A stretch of 64,000 nt of DNA from CAWEDP01 sp963807925 (GCA_963807925.1 CAWEDP010000002.1:3038001-3102000); one strand, 5' to 3'. Shown: positions 39,010-48,382, numbered from the stretch's first letter. Notes: generated from the letters alone by a model not told the origin. Numbers and translations: made by a program.

Positions 39010-39790
39010 GTGCCGAAGGTCTCGGTCACAATCATCACCAAAGACGAAGCGGGGCACATCGAAGACGCGCTGCAATCGGTGACATGGGCCGACGAGATCG
39101 TGGTCGTCGACTCCTTGAGCCACGACCAGACGGCCGCCATCGCCCGGCGGTACACCGATCGCGGTGATCGTGCGCGAGTGGCCCGGGTACGTCTCGCAGA
39201 AGAACTACGCGGCCTCCGCCGCGAGCCACGACTGGATCCTGTCGCTCGACGCCGACGAGCGAGTCACGCCCGCCCTGGCCGACGAAATCAGGGCCGCAGT
39301 CGCCACAGAGCCGGCCGCGCGCGGCTTTCGCATCCCACGCGTGACGTTTCACCTGGGTCGCTGGATTCGAAGCACCGACTGGTATCCCGACTACCAGCTG
39401 CGGCTGTACGATCGGCGGGCGGCCGAGTGGACCGGACGCTACGTGCACGAAGGCGTCACGGTCCGCGGCACCGTCGGGTCGCTTCGCGGCGAGCTCCAGC
39501 ACTACGCGTATCGGGACGTCGCCGACCATCTCGAGACCATCGATCGGTACAGCACCTACGCGGCGCGGCAGATGCACGAGGCGGGCGCGCGCGCCGGCCT
39601 GCTGCGCCTGGCGGGCCATCCTCCACTCGCGTTCCTGCGCAACTACATCGTCCGCGGCGGTCTGCGCGACGGCGCCGTCGGCTTCATCGTCTCCGCGATG
39701 AACGCGTACTACGTGTTCCTGAAGTTCGCGAAGCTGTGGGAGCTTCAGCGGACGCGGTCCGCCGATCCGGATGTTCTCGATTCACGTTGA
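39010..39790 (+). CDS. GT2 glycosyltransferase (WaaE/KdtX-like), one +1 frameshift
   Basis: About 259 residues when one extra G at 39163 is skipped (RRYTDR, then VIVREWPGYVSQKNY). The N-terminus VPKVSVTIITKDEAGHIEDALQ and IVVVDSLSHDQTAAIA, then SLDADERVTP (DxD), match the small GT2 enzymes that modify lipopolysaccharide inner core or similar glycans. Hydrophobic stretches near the C-terminus (GFIVSAMNAYYVFLKF) suggest membrane contact. A TACACT box lies seven bases before the GTG start, so the transcript may be leaderless. It overlaps the following GT4 gene by 20 bases. Confidence 0.85.
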
Positions 39791-40904
39791 CACAGCGGAG
39801 ACCTGGCGCGGCGGCCAGAACCAGGTGCTGCTGACGGTGAACGGCCTTCGCGGTCTGGGTCATCGAGCCGCCCTGGTGGCGCACCCCCACGGCGAGCTGC
39901 GGCGGCGGGCGGCGGAAGGCCTCGAGCTCATTCCCATCGCGGCGCGATCGGAGCTCGATCTGACGGCCGCCTGGCGGCTCGCGCGGGTCGTCAGGCGCCT
40001 CGCCCCCGACCTCCTGCACGCACACGACGCCCACGCGACGGCGATGGCGACGCTGGCCCTGCCGCTCGCCGGCACCCTGAAGCAGCCGCCCGCCGTCGTG
40101 GTCTCGCGGCGCGTGGACTTCCACCTTCGCAGCAACTCGTTCTCCCGCTGGAAGCACCGGCAGGTGGACTGCTTCATCGCCGCCTCCGAGGCCATCCGCC
40201 AGATGCTGCTGGCTGACGGGGTGCCGGCCGATCGCACGGTGATGGTGCACGAGGGGATCGACGTCGACCACGTCGATGCCGCGCCGAGGGTCAACGTCCG
40301 CGAGGCGTTCTTCCTGCCGCACGGCGCGCCGCTCGTGGGCCATGTCGCCGCGCTGGTGCCGCACAAGGGCCAGCGGCACCTCGTCGACGCCGCCCGTCTC
40401 GTCGTCCAGGCGATTCCCGACGCCCGCTTCGTGATCCTCGGCGAGGGCGAGCTGCGCGCGCACCTGGAACGGCAGGTGCGCGAGTTCCACCTCGAGAAGC
40501 ACGTGCTGCTCCCCGGGTTCCGCACCGACGTGCTCGGCTGCCTCAAGGGATTCGATCTGTTCGCCATGAGCTCGGTGACCGAAGGGCTCGGTACCTCGAT
40601 TCTCGATGCGATGGCCTGCGCCCGCGCCGTCGTGGCGACGCGCGCGGGCGGGATTCCCGAGATCGTCGAGGACGGCGTCACCGGCCTCCTCGTCGCACCT
40701 CGCGATCATCACGCGCTGGCGAGCGCCATCGTGCGGCTGCTGCGAGACGAGCCGCTGCGACGCCGGATGGGCGAGGCCGGGCGGGTGCGCGTCGTCGGGC
40801 GGTTCACCGTCGATCGGATGGTCGCCGAGACCGCGGCCGTGTACCAAGGCGTGGTCGGCAGAGTCCGCGCAGCGGACACTGGGCGTCGGCCCGGCGCCGA
40901 TTGA
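39771..40904 (+). CDS. GT4-family glycosyltransferase
   Basis: 377-residue GT-B enzyme: WRGGQNQVLLTVNGLRGLGHRAALV at the N-terminus, the central HEGIDVDHVD and GHVAALVPHKGQRHLVDAA. The sugar-nucleotide site is EGLGTSILDAMACARAVVATRAGGIPEIVEDG. It probably adds hexoses to lipopolysaccharide or another envelope glycan, coupled to the preceding GT2. Donor and acceptor are unknown. Its last 101 bases overlap the end of the DUF2400 gene on the other strand. Confidence 0.9.
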   Translation: MFSIHVDTAETWRGGQNQVLLTVNGLRGLGHRAALVAHPHGELRRRAAEGLELIPIAARSELDLTAAWRLARVVRRLAPDLLHAHDAHATAMATLALPLAGTLKQPPAVVVSRRVDFHLRSNSFSRWKHRQVDCFIAASEAIRQMLLADGVPADRTVMVHEGIDVDHVDAAPRVNVREAFFLPHGAPLVGHVAALVPHKGQRHLVDAARLVVQAIPDARFVILGEGELRAHLERQVREFHLEKHVLLPGFRTDVLGCLKGFDLFAMSSVTEGLGTSILDAMACARAVVATRAGGIPEIVEDGVTGLLVAPRDHHALASAIVRLLRDEPLRRRMGEAGRVRVVGRFTVDRMVAETAAVYQGVVGRVRAADTGRRPGAD

Positions 40905-41703
40905 ACCCGCAGGCGTCCATCATCCCGAGGTGACAGAGCGCGAAGTCGTACTTGACCGGATCCTCGGGATCGAGGCGGCGCAGCGACTCGGTGATCTCCC
41001 GGGCCATCGGCCAGCCGGCGCTCGTGTAGCGCGTCAGGCGAAGGCACCGGCCGACCCGAATGACGTGCGTATCCAGCGGGATGACGAGCTGAGCCGGCGC
41101 GACACGCGTCCACACGCCCAGGTCCAGCGCGTCGCGCCGCACCATCCAGCGCAGAAACAGGTTGAGCCTCTTGCACGCGCTGCCCGCGGACGGGCGCGGA
41201 AAGAAGTAGCGGACGCCGCCAACGGCAGGGCGGCCCTCAGCCGGGCCATAGGCCGCGCCGACGTCGATCTCGAGCGCGCGGGTCGAGAAGCTGTCGAGCG
41301 CGGCCATCACGTCTGGTGCGGACCGATCGTGTCCCGCGACGAAAAACCCCTCGATCGATCCCGCCCGCTCGAGCATCTGCCGTGCGATCCACACGAGCGC
41401 CCGCAGATCGCGGCCGTCGATCCAGCGGTGGACCAGCCCCGAGAAGGCGCGGCGCTCCCGCCGCGGCTCGAATCGGCGCACGTACTCGGCCGGACGATCG
41501 CCGATCACCGCCAGCAGGCGCTCGATGGACCGGAGCACGCTGGCGACCCGGCCGAACGCAAGCGCTGCGGCAAAGAGCGCGACCACTTCGCGGTCGTCGG
41601 CGCGATGGAACCGCCGCACGATCTGAATCGGATCGGCCGCCGAGTCCGGGTAGTTGAACTCCCCGTACAGTCGGTCCAGCGTGCTCTTGAACGGATCGGC
41701 CAC
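40804..41703 (-). CDS. TIGR02757 / DUF2400 family protein
   Basis: 299 residues. The start FKSTLDRLYGEFNYPDSAADPIQIVRRF, then FAAALAFGRVASVLRSIERLL, GVRYFFPRPSAGSACKRLNLFLRWMVRRD and DTHVIRVGRCLRL are the family's standard blocks. The C-terminus has a cysteine cluster (HLGMMDACGFNRRRADAQCPLRGLC) resembling the Fe-S end of endonuclease III, and the family is thought to be related to DNA glycosylases. The biological role is not established. It is convergent with the GT4 gene, overlapping it by 101 bases, and divergent from the acylase gene. Confidence 0.85.
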   Translation of the reverse strand: MADPFKSTLDRLYGEFNYPDSAADPIQIVRRFHRADDREVVALFAAALAFGRVASVLRSIERLLAVIGDRPAEYVRRFEPRRERRAFSGLVHRWIDGRDLRALVWIARQMLERAGSIEGFFVAGHDRSAPDVMAALDSFSTRALEIDVGAAYGPAEGRPAVGGVRYFFPRPSAGSACKRLNLFLRWMVRRDALDLGVWTRVAPAQLVIPLDTHVIRVGRCLRLTRYTSAGWPMAREITESLRRLDPEDPVKYDFALCHLGMMDACGFNRRRADAQCPLRGLCRPRLGTRPRSRRPSDRR

Positions 41704-41745
41704 GATGTCACGCGGGCAGAGCGGCAATCTGCAATCATAGTCGCG

Positions 41746-44271
41746 GTGCGGCTCTTCGGGCGGATTCTGCTCGTCGTCCTCGTGGTGTCCGTCGTGGCGG
41801 TCACCGGCGCGATGTCCTACCTGCGCCGATCGCTCCCGATCGTGGACGGCACCGTCCAGGTGAGCGGGTTGTCGGCGCCGGTCGACATCGTGCGGGACGC
41901 GGACGCGATTCCGCACATCTTCGCGACCCGCCGTGCGGACGGCCTCTTCGGTCTCGGCTACGTTCATGCACAGGATCGGCTCTGGCAGATGGAATTCCAG
42001 CGGCGCATCGGCTTCGGCCGCCTGTCGGAGATTCTCGGGCCGGCGGCGCTCCCACAGGATCGCTTCCTGCGGACGGTTGGCTTCGGCCGCGCCGCGCGCT
42101 CGGCATGGAGCGCGCTGCCGCCGGACACAAGGAACGACCTCAGCGCGTACGTCGCCGGGATCAACGCGTTTCTCGCCGGTCACCACGGGAGCGCGCTGCC
42201 GCCGGAGTTCACCCTTCTTCGGTTCGCACCCGAACCCTGGACGGGTGCCGACGTCATTGTCTGGCAGAAGATGATGGCGTGGGACCTGAGCGGCAACTAC
42301 TCGTTCGAGTTGCTGCGGCGCGACCTGCTCGCACGCGTTGGGGCCGACGGTCTCGCCGCTCTCATGCCTCCCTACCCGGAACGTGGCCTCAGCATCATCG
42401 GTGCGGACGCGTGGTCGACCTCTCCCGCCGGTCCGGCAACCCGCCGGACGACGGCGGCGTGGCCGCGGCCCCAGACCGATGCCGCGACCGGATCGCTGTC
42501 GGCGGCCTTTACGGGGGCGCTCGGCAGCGGACCTCGCACCGTGGCCGATTTCCTGCTCGCCGGATCGCGCACCGAGGCCCTCGGATCGAACAACTGGGTG
42601 GTTGACGGCGCGATGACCGCATCGGGCATGCCGCTGCTGGCGAACGACCCGCATCTGAGCGCACGCGCGCCCTCCATCTGGTACCTCGCGCACATCGCCG
42701 CCGGCGAGTACGACGCCATCGGCGCGACGCTGCCGGGCGCGCCGGGGGTCGTGCTCGGGCGCAACCGGCGCATCGCCTGGGGCGCCACCAACGTCGGCGC
42801 CGACGTCGAAGATCTCTATCGCGAACGACTCGACGGCACGGGACGGTTCGCCCGGTTCGGGAACCGGTGGGAGCCGCTCACGATCGTCCCCGAAACCATC
42901 GGCGTCAAGGGGCAGGCGCCGGTGCGCATCGAGGTCCGCGTCTCGCGCCACGGTCCGCTCGTCTCCGACGCCATCAACGCCGTCAACGCGGCATCGCCGT
43001 CGCCCGTGCGGCGGGCGCTGCCGGCCGTCGAGCCGCTCGCGCTGCGGTGGACGGCGCTCGACGCGACCGACACGACCATCGCCGCCCTCCTGAGGCTCGG
43101 CGACGCCCGCAACTGGGGCGACTTCACCGCCGCGCTCCGCGATTTCGTCGTCCCGTCGCAGAACTTCGTGTACGCCGACGTCGATGGACACATCGGGTAT
43201 CTGGCGCCCGGACGCATCCCGATTCGCGCCGCCGGCGATGGCTCGCTGCCGGCGCCGGGCTGGACCGGCGAATCGGAGTGGATTGGATGGGTGCCGTTCG
43301 ACGATCTTCCACGCGCCTACGATCCGCCCGAACATCGGATCGTCACAGCGAACGACCGACCGGCTCCGCCCGCGTATCCCTATCTTCTCGGTCTCGAGTG
43401 GGCCGAGCCGTACCGCGCCGAGCGGATCACCGACCTGGTGCGCAAGCCGAAGCTGACGCCCGACGACTTTGCCGCCGCGCAGCGCGACACGATGTCGCTG
43501 CACGCCAAGGCCGTGCTGCCGCTGCTGCTCGCCATCGCGGTGCCGCAGGACGCCGACGATCGGGAAGCGGTCCGGCTGCTGCGCCGGTGGGGCTACGACG
43601 CCCGCGGCGACAGCGCCGCCGCCGCGCTCTTCGAAGCGTGGTTTCTCCACCTCGCGCCGGCGCTCGCCGGCGACGAACTCGGGCCGCTCGTCCTCGACGC
43701 CTATCAGGGACGGTACTCGTACGTCACCCGATTCATCGTTCACCTCCTGCAGGCGCACCCTTCGGGGCGCAACTGGTGCGACGATGTCCGGACCCCGCAG
43801 CCCGAGACGTGCGCCGAGGAGGTCGGAAACGCGCTGCATGCGGCGGTCGGCGATGTGAGACGGCGGCTCGGCGGCGGTCCGCCAGGCTGGCGATGGGACG
43901 CGCTGCACCCGGTCGTCTTTCCGCATCAGGGCCTCGACAGCCTTCGATGGCTGCGGCCGCTCGTCAGCCGAAGGGCGGCCGGATCCGGCGACTGGAGCAC
44001 GGTGGACGTCGGCGCCGTCGCCGCGGACCAGCCGTACGAGCAGCATGCGATCGCGAGCTATCGGGAGATCATCGACCTCTCGCGGCGCGATGACAGCCGG
44101 TACCTCGACGCGCTTGGCGAGTCAGGGCACCCGCTCTCACCCCACTACGACGATTTCCTGTCCGACTGGCGGGCGGTCAGGCACCGGCCCATGAGAAGGG
44201 ATCGCGCCGCCATCGAACGGGGCGCGATCGGACACCTGCGACTGATTCCGCAGGCCACCGGAGTGCGGTGA
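41746..44271 (+). CDS. penicillin-amidase-like N-terminal-nucleophile hydrolase
   Basis: 841-residue exported precursor (signal MRLFGRILLVVLVVSVVAVTG). The family is made as one chain and cut so that the serine of GSNNWVV (about residue 281) becomes the N-terminal nucleophile. Preceding blocks are DAIPHIFATRRADGLFGLGY and AQDRLWQMEFQRRI. The conserved asparagine and arginine regions are GRNRRIAWGATNVGADVEDLY and ANDRP. Members cleave acyl amides such as acyl-homoserine lactones or beta-lactams, but the substrate is not predictable here. The GTG start is chosen because it begins the signal peptide. Confidence 0.9.
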   Translation: MRLFGRILLVVLVVSVVAVTGAMSYLRRSLPIVDGTVQVSGLSAPVDIVRDADAIPHIFATRRADGLFGLGYVHAQDRLWQMEFQRRIGFGRLSEILGPAALPQDRFLRTVGFGRAARSAWSALPPDTRNDLSAYVAGINAFLAGHHGSALPPEFTLLRFAPEPWTGADVIVWQKMMAWDLSGNYSFELLRRDLLARVGADGLAALMPPYPERGLSIIGADAWSTSPAGPATRRTTAAWPRPQTDAATGSLSAAFTGALGSGPRTVADFLLAGSRTEALGSNNWVVDGAMTASGMPLLANDPHLSARAPSIWYLAHIAAGEYDAIGATLPGAPGVVLGRNRRIAWGATNVGADVEDLYRERLDGTGRFARFGNRWEPLTIVPETIGVKGQAPVRIEVRVSRHGPLVSDAINAVNAASPSPVRRALPAVEPLALRWTALDATDTTIAALLRLGDARNWGDFTAALRDFVVPSQNFVYADVDGHIGYLAPGRIPIRAAGDGSLPAPGWTGESEWIGWVPFDDLPRAYDPPEHRIVTANDRPAPPAYPYLLGLEWAEPYRAERITDLVRKPKLTPDDFAAAQRDTMSLHAKAVLPLLLAIAVPQDADDREAVRLLRRWGYDARGDSAAAALFEAWFLHLAPALAGDELGPLVLDAYQGRYSYVTRFIVHLLQAHPSGRNWCDDVRTPQPETCAEEVGNALHAAVGDVRRRLGGGPPGWRWDALHPVVFPHQGLDSLRWLRPLVSRRAAGSGDWSTVDVGAVAADQPYEQHAIASYREIIDLSRRDDSRYLDALGESGHPLSPHYDDFLSDWRAVRHRPMRRDRAAIERGAIGHLRLIPQATGVR

Positions 44272-44348
44272 CTTCCGGAATCACGGTCGAGGTTACAACG
44301 AGGCCCCCTTTCAGGGCGTCACGGGAACTGTTTTCGAGAGGTGTCGAG

Positions 44349-44934
44349 ATGAACGAAGAAGACGTGGGTCCGAAGCCTCGCGCTCGTCGCGTGTGGCATT
44401 CTGATCGGTGTGTGCGCCGACCGCGGCTGGCGTCGGCGCACGTTCCCGGCGCTCCACGCGCAGGGGCGCCGCAACGCGCTGCCGACCATGGAGAGCCTGC
44501 CGGCCGAAGTCGCGCAGCTCAAGGCACTGGTGCCGTCCAACTCGCACATCATGATGGACGTGCAGTTTCACTGGACGGACCTCTGGTTCGCAGGGCGGCG
44601 AAGGAACTGGCCGCTCGCGCAGTACCTGTTCAACGAAACGCGCGGCCACATGCAGTGGCTGATCCGGAAGTCGCCGACGGTTCGCGGTCCTGACGGCAAG
44701 GACGTCGACCTGCAGGGGATCTTCGACGGGATCGACACGAGCAGCCTCGCCGCCGTCAAGACGGCGATCGAGAAGCAGGACGGCGTGCAGTTCGCCGCCG
44801 CGTACAAGACGATGCTCGAGAGCTGCTATGCGTGCCACAAGAGCGCCGGCCGCCCGTACATCCGGCCGATGATCCCGCAGGCGCACACGATGCCGATCCT
44901 CAACTTCGATCCGGCCGCCACCTGGCCGCAGTAG
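44349..44934 (+). CDS. exported c-type cytochrome-like protein, +1 frameshift after the second codon
   Basis: 194 residues when an extra G at 44355 is skipped. ATG AAC is followed by AAG AAG ACG..., giving a clean signal peptide (MNKKTWVRSLALVACGILIG). A good ribosome site (GAGAGGTG) lies before the ATG. Without the correction the signal peptide frame has no start codon. The mature protein has ESLPAEVAQLKALVPSNS, a helix-rich middle, and one haem-binding site CYACHKS near the C-terminus. It is probably a periplasmic electron carrier or sensor. The partner is unknown. It is convergent with the exported protein at 44949. Confidence 0.8.
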
Positions 44935-44948
44935 GCGCGCGATCGGCC

Positions 44949-45482
44949 TTACTTCACCGCGCGAAACGACGTCAGGAGCTGTTCGAACTTCTGCTGATTG
45001 GCCGCGATTGTCCTGGCCGGACCGGTGAACTTGACGAAGATGTTGCCGCCGGGCCCCTGGACGATCGCGCCGAGCAGCCGGTAGCCGGGTGCCGCCCGGG
45101 CGGAGGACGCCAGCGGACCGCCGAGCCCTGAATAGGTGCCGGCGATATCGAGCGTCGTGATCGTCAGGCCGGCAGCGGATCGCCTGGCCACGCGACCGTT
45201 CGCGGGCTTTCCATCGGGCGTCCGGAACTGACCCTTCCAGCGATCGAGGTTCGCCTCCACGCTTCCGCCCTGTCCGGCCCCGAAGAAATACACGCCGCAC
45301 TCGGCGGCGGAGGTGTCGCCGGCGGCGGGCCCGACCAGATAGGTCGCCGCGCGCAGGGGCTGGGAGCCCTGGCTCTTCCAGCCTGCAGGTGGCGTCCACT
45401 CGAGTCCGGCCGCCGAGTCGGCCCGGACGTGAACGGCCGCCGCGGCGGCGATGACGGCGCACAGCACCCAGGTCCTGGTCAT
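44949..45482 (-). CDS. exported protein of unknown function
   Basis: 177 residues with a signal peptide (MTRTWVLCAVIAAAAAVHVRADS). The mature part begins WTPPAGWKSQGSQPLRAATYLV and later has GGNIFVKFTGPARTIAANQQKFEQLLTSFRAV. The pattern resembles small secreted proteins annotated as hypothetical in Acidobacteria. I recognise no enzymatic motif. The ATG overlaps the pyrC stop (ATGTGATG), so it is translated with the pyrR-pyrB-pyrC operon, although no link to pyrimidine metabolism is visible. Confidence 0.75.
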   Translation of the reverse strand: MTRTWVLCAVIAAAAAVHVRADSAAGLEWTPPAGWKSQGSQPLRAATYLVGPAAGDTSAAECGVYFFGAGQGGSVEANLDRWKGQFRTPDGKPANGRVARRSAAGLTITTLDIAGTYSGLGGPLASSARAAPGYRLLGAIVQGPGGNIFVKFTGPARTIAANQQKFEQLLTSFRAVK

Positions 45483-46792
45483 CACATCCTCAGATTCACG
45501 GCCTCGTTCACGAACACGGCCCGACCGCCCACGATGGTGGCTGCGACGCCGCCGCGCAGCGACCAGCCGTCGAACGGCGTGTTCCTCGATCGGGACCGCA
45601 TGCGGTCGACCGCCACCGTCACCGCCAGATCGGGCGCCAGAATGCTGATGTCGGCAGGAGCGCCGTCGGACAACGACCCGCCGGCCACATTGAGCACCCG
45701 CGCGGGATTGAGCGACATCAGTTCCACCATCCGCGAGAGCGAAATCGCGCCGGCGTGGACCAGGCGATCGAGGACCAGCGGCACCGCCGTTTCCAGGCCG
45801 GTAATCCCGAAGGGCGCGCGGTCGAATTCGACGTGCTTCTCGTCGTAGTGATGCGGCGCATGGTCGGAGGCAATCACGTCGACGGTGCCGTCGACGATAC
45901 CCGCGATCATGGCCTCGCGGTCCTTCTCGTCGCGAAGCGGCGGGTTCATCTTCACGTTCGCGTCGTAGGGCCGCGGTACCGAGAGCCTCCGGTCGCTCAG
46001 CACGAAATGATGCGGCGTCACCTCGCAGGTGACGCGGGCGCCACGGGTCTTGCCGTAGCGCACCGCGTCGAGCGACTGCCGGGCGCTCACGTGCGCGATG
46101 TGCACCGCTCCGCCCGTGAGCTCCGCCAGCGCGACGTCGCGTTGAACCATGATCGACTCGGCTTCGCCGGGGATGCCGCGCAGGCCCAGCGTCGAGGCGG
46201 CGAACCCTTCGTGCGCCACCCCGTCGCCCTTGAGCGTCTGATCCTCGCAGTGATCGATGACCGCCATGCGGAACATGCCGGCGTACTCCAGCGCCCGGCG
46301 CATCAGCAGCGCCGTCGCCACCGGACGCCCATCGTCGGAAACGGCGACGCAGCCGGCATGGTGGAGCTCGGCGATGTCGGCCAACTGCTCGCCGTTCTGG
46401 CCCCGCGACACCGCGCCGATCGGATACACGCGCGCGAGGCCGGCAAGGGCGGCCTTCTTCAGCACGTACTCGGTGACTTCCGCGTTGTCGTTGACCGGGA
46501 CGGTGTTGGGCATGCACGCGACCGCCGTGAATCCGCCGGCGACCGCGGCGGCGGTACCGGTCGCGATCGTCTCCTTGTGTTCCTGGCCGGGCTCGCGCAG
46601 ATGGACGTGCATGTCGATCAGCCCCGGACAGATCACGAGGCCCGTCGGCATCTCGACCACGGCGGTACCGCCGCCGGCCGGCAGATCGACGCCGACGCGC
46701 GCAATCCGATCGCCGTCGATCAGCACATCGAACCGGCCGTCGCGACCGTTCGCCGGGTCGACGACGCGTCCGCCCTTCAGCAGGCGCTTCAT
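45482..46792 (-). CDS. pyrC: dihydroorotase
   Basis: Multifunctional-type dihydroorotase (436 residues) cyclising carbamoyl-aspartate. It has the zinc site DMHVHLREPGQEHKE (start of the barrel), VIDHCEDQ, HIAHVSARQS and the catalytic IASDHAPHH. The C-terminal FDGWSLRGGVAATIVGGRAVF is the usual end. The ATG overlaps the pyrB stop by one or more bases (ATGA), and the order pyrR-pyrB-pyrC is the standard one. It is likely controlled by the PyrR hairpin upstream of pyrR. Confidence 0.95.
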   Translation of the reverse strand: MKRLLKGGRVVDPANGRDGRFDVLIDGDRIARVGVDLPAGGGTAVVEMPTGLVICPGLIDMHVHLREPGQEHKETIATGTAAAVAGGFTAVACMPNTVPVNDNAEVTEYVLKKAALAGLARVYPIGAVSRGQNGEQLADIAELHHAGCVAVSDDGRPVATALLMRRALEYAGMFRMAVIDHCEDQTLKGDGVAHEGFAASTLGLRGIPGEAESIMVQRDVALAELTGGAVHIAHVSARQSLDAVRYGKTRGARVTCEVTPHHFVLSDRRLSVPRPYDANVKMNPPLRDEKDREAMIAGIVDGTVDVIASDHAPHHYDEKHVEFDRAPFGITGLETAVPLVLDRLVHAGAISLSRMVELMSLNPARVLNVAGGSLSDGAPADISILAPDLAVTVAVDRMRSRSRNTPFDGWSLRGGVAATIVGGRAVFVNEAVNLRM

Positions 46793-47715
46793 CAGTCTCC
46801 TTCGTCCTGGCCGCCGGCCAGCAGGTACAGAACCGCCATGCGCACGGCGACGCCGTTGGCGACCTGCTCGAGGATGACGGAATAGGGGCCGTCGGCGACC
46901 TCGGACGCGATCTCCACGCCGCGGTTCATCGGGCCCGGGTGCATGATGATCACGTCGGGCCTGGCGCGCCTCACCCGGTCGAGGGTCAGGCCGAAGACGT
47001 TGAAGTACTCGCGTGTCGACGGGAAGAACGCGCCCTGCATCCGCTCCTGCTGGATGCGGAGCATCATGATCACGTCGGCGCCGGCGACCGCTTCGTCCAC
47101 CGACGTCGTGACGCGCACGCCGAGCTGCTCGATGGCGGTCGGCACCATCGTCGGCGGCCCGCTCAGCCACACCTCCGCGCCGAGCTTCGTCAACAGCAGC
47201 ACGTTGGATCGCAGCACCCGGCTGTGCAGCAGGTCGCCGACGATCGCGATCCGGAGCCCGTCGATGCGCTTCTTGTGCTCGCGGATGGTGAAGGCGTCGA
47301 GCAGCGCCTGGGTGGGGTGCTCGTGCATGCCGTCGCCCGCGTTGATGATCCGCGATCGACAGACACCCGCCAGCAGGTGACAGGCGCCCGACGAGGCGTG
47401 GCGCAGGACGATCATGTCGGGCGCCATCGCCTCGATGTTCATCGCCGTGTCGACGAGGGTTTCGCCCTTGAGGACGCTGGACGCCGACACCGCGATGTTG
47501 AGAGTGTCCGCGCTCAGCCGCTTCTCGGCGATCTCGAACGAGGTGCGGGTTCTCGTGCTCGGCTCGTAGAACAGATTGACGACGGTCTTGCCGCGCAGCG
47601 TCGGCACCTTCTTGATGGGGCGCTGCGCGATCTCGCGCATCGCCTCGGCGGTGTCGAGCACCAGGTAGATTTCCTCGCGCGACAGGTCCGCGATCCCGAG
47701 CAGGTCCTTCTTCAT
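46792..47715 (-). CDS. pyrB: aspartate carbamoyltransferase, catalytic subunit
   Basis: 307-residue transferase making carbamoyl-aspartate. It shows YEPSTRTRTSFEIAEKRLSA (carbamoyl-phosphate loop), NAGDGMHEHPTQALLDAFTI, and MLRIQQERMQ. No regulatory subunit (pyrI) is present, as usual for operons with pyrR. The start overlaps pyrR by four bases and the end overlaps pyrC, so the three genes are translationally coupled. Confidence 0.96.
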   Translation of the reverse strand: MKKDLLGIADLSREEIYLVLDTAEAMREIAQRPIKKVPTLRGKTVVNLFYEPSTRTRTSFEIAEKRLSADTLNIAVSASSVLKGETLVDTAMNIEAMAPDMIVLRHASSGACHLLAGVCRSRIINAGDGMHEHPTQALLDAFTIREHKKRIDGLRIAIVGDLLHSRVLRSNVLLLTKLGAEVWLSGPPTMVPTAIEQLGVRVTTSVDEAVAGADVIMMLRIQQERMQGAFFPSTREYFNVFGLTLDRVRRARPDVIIMHPGPMNRGVEIASEVADGPYSVILEQVANGVAVRMAVLYLLAGGQDEGD

Positions 47716-48245
47716 GGCTCCTGGATCTCCACTTCGTCGCGTCCGTCCACTTCGGCGAGCCGCACCTGGACGCTCTGCGACAGCGAGGTCGGCAGGTTCT
47801 TGCCGACGTAGTCCGCCTTGATCGGCAGCTCGCGATGCCCGCGATCGACCAGCACCACCAGCTGGATTGACTGCGGCCGCCCGAAATCGATGAGCGCGTC
47901 GAGCGCCGCGCGTACCGTCCGCCCGGTGTACAGCACGTCGTCCACCAGCAGAAGGCGCTTGTCGTCGATCGAGAAGGGAATCTCCGTGCGACGCACGAGC
48001 GGCTGCGGCCCGACGGCGTGACGCATGAGGTCGTCCCGGTACAGCGTGATGTCGAGCGATCCGGTCGGGATCTCGCATCCGCTGATCTCCCGGACCAGGC
48101 CGGCGATGCGGCGCGCGATCGGCACGCCGCGCGTGCGGATCCCGACCAGCGCCAGCTCGCCCATCACCCGATTGCGCTCGATGATTTCGTGGGCGATGCG
48201 CGCCAGGGACCGCGAGACGCGGTCCGCGTCCATCACGACCGGCAT
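47712..48245 (-). CDS. pyrR: pyrimidine regulator / uracil phosphoribosyltransferase PyrR
   Basis: RNA-binding regulator with a PRTase fold, 177 residues. Key blocks are RIAHEIIERNRV, VGIRTRGVPIARRI and the PRPP site LLVDDVLYTGRTVRAALDAL. PyrR binds a hairpin in pyr leaders when UMP is high. A hairpin with the PyrR loop pattern lies 100 bases upstream at 48344-48361. It is the first gene of the pyrRBC unit, divergent from pyrKDF. The ATG at 48245 lies inside the end of a small leader ORF. Confidence 0.94.
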   Translation of the reverse strand: MPVVMDADRVSRSLARIAHEIIERNRVMGELALVGIRTRGVPIARRIAGLVREISGCEIPTGSLDITLYRDDLMRHAVGPQPLVRRTEIPFSIDDKRLLLVDDVLYTGRTVRAALDALIDFGRPQSIQLVVLVDRGHRELPIKADYVGKNLPTSLSQSVQVRLAEVDGRDEVEIQEP

Positions 48246-48331
48246 GGAGGCCTCTGGAGACGACGTGCCGCAGCAATGGGCTGAAACGAAATGGTGGGGC
48301 GAGGTGGAGCGCCGCCGCGAGGGAACGACAT
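48233..48331 (-). CDS. leader ORF upstream of pyrR
   Basis: 32-codon reading frame (MSFPRGGAPPRPTISFQPIA, then AARRLQRPPCRS) starting at ATG 48331 with AGAGGTG six to ten bases before it. It ends 13 bases inside pyrR, so its termination would bring a ribosome to the pyrR start. Its Shine-Dalgarno sequence begins next to the PyrR-type hairpin. The peptide itself is not conserved as far as I can tell. The function would be coupling, not the peptide. Confidence 0.5.
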   Translation of the reverse strand: MSFPRGGAPPRPTISFQPIAAARRLQRPPCRS

Positions 48332-48343
48332 GGACACCTCTTC

Positions 48344-48361
48344 GCGATCTCGCAGGATCGC
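48344..48361 (-). promoter_or_regulatory. PyrR-binding-type RNA hairpin in the pyr leader
   Basis: In the RNA: stem GCGAUC, loop CUGCGA, stem GAUCGC. The six-base loop fits the CNGNGA pattern of PyrR-binding loops, with a 6-base-pair stem. It sits immediately upstream of the ribosome site of the leader ORF. No terminator with a U-run follows, so control by translation, as known for PyrR in some phyla, seems more likely than attenuation. The match is by pattern only. Confidence 0.55.
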
Positions 48362-48382
48362 CTTAAAGAGCCGAGCCCGACG

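Noticed and set aside
40606..44046. Very long open frames on the strand opposite real genes (for example 40804-44046 and 20816-23002 minus)
   Set aside because: High GC content leaves antisense frames open. Their Arg/Gly/Pro/His-rich translations match no family, while the opposite frames give clear proteins. Only the 40804-41703 part is real.
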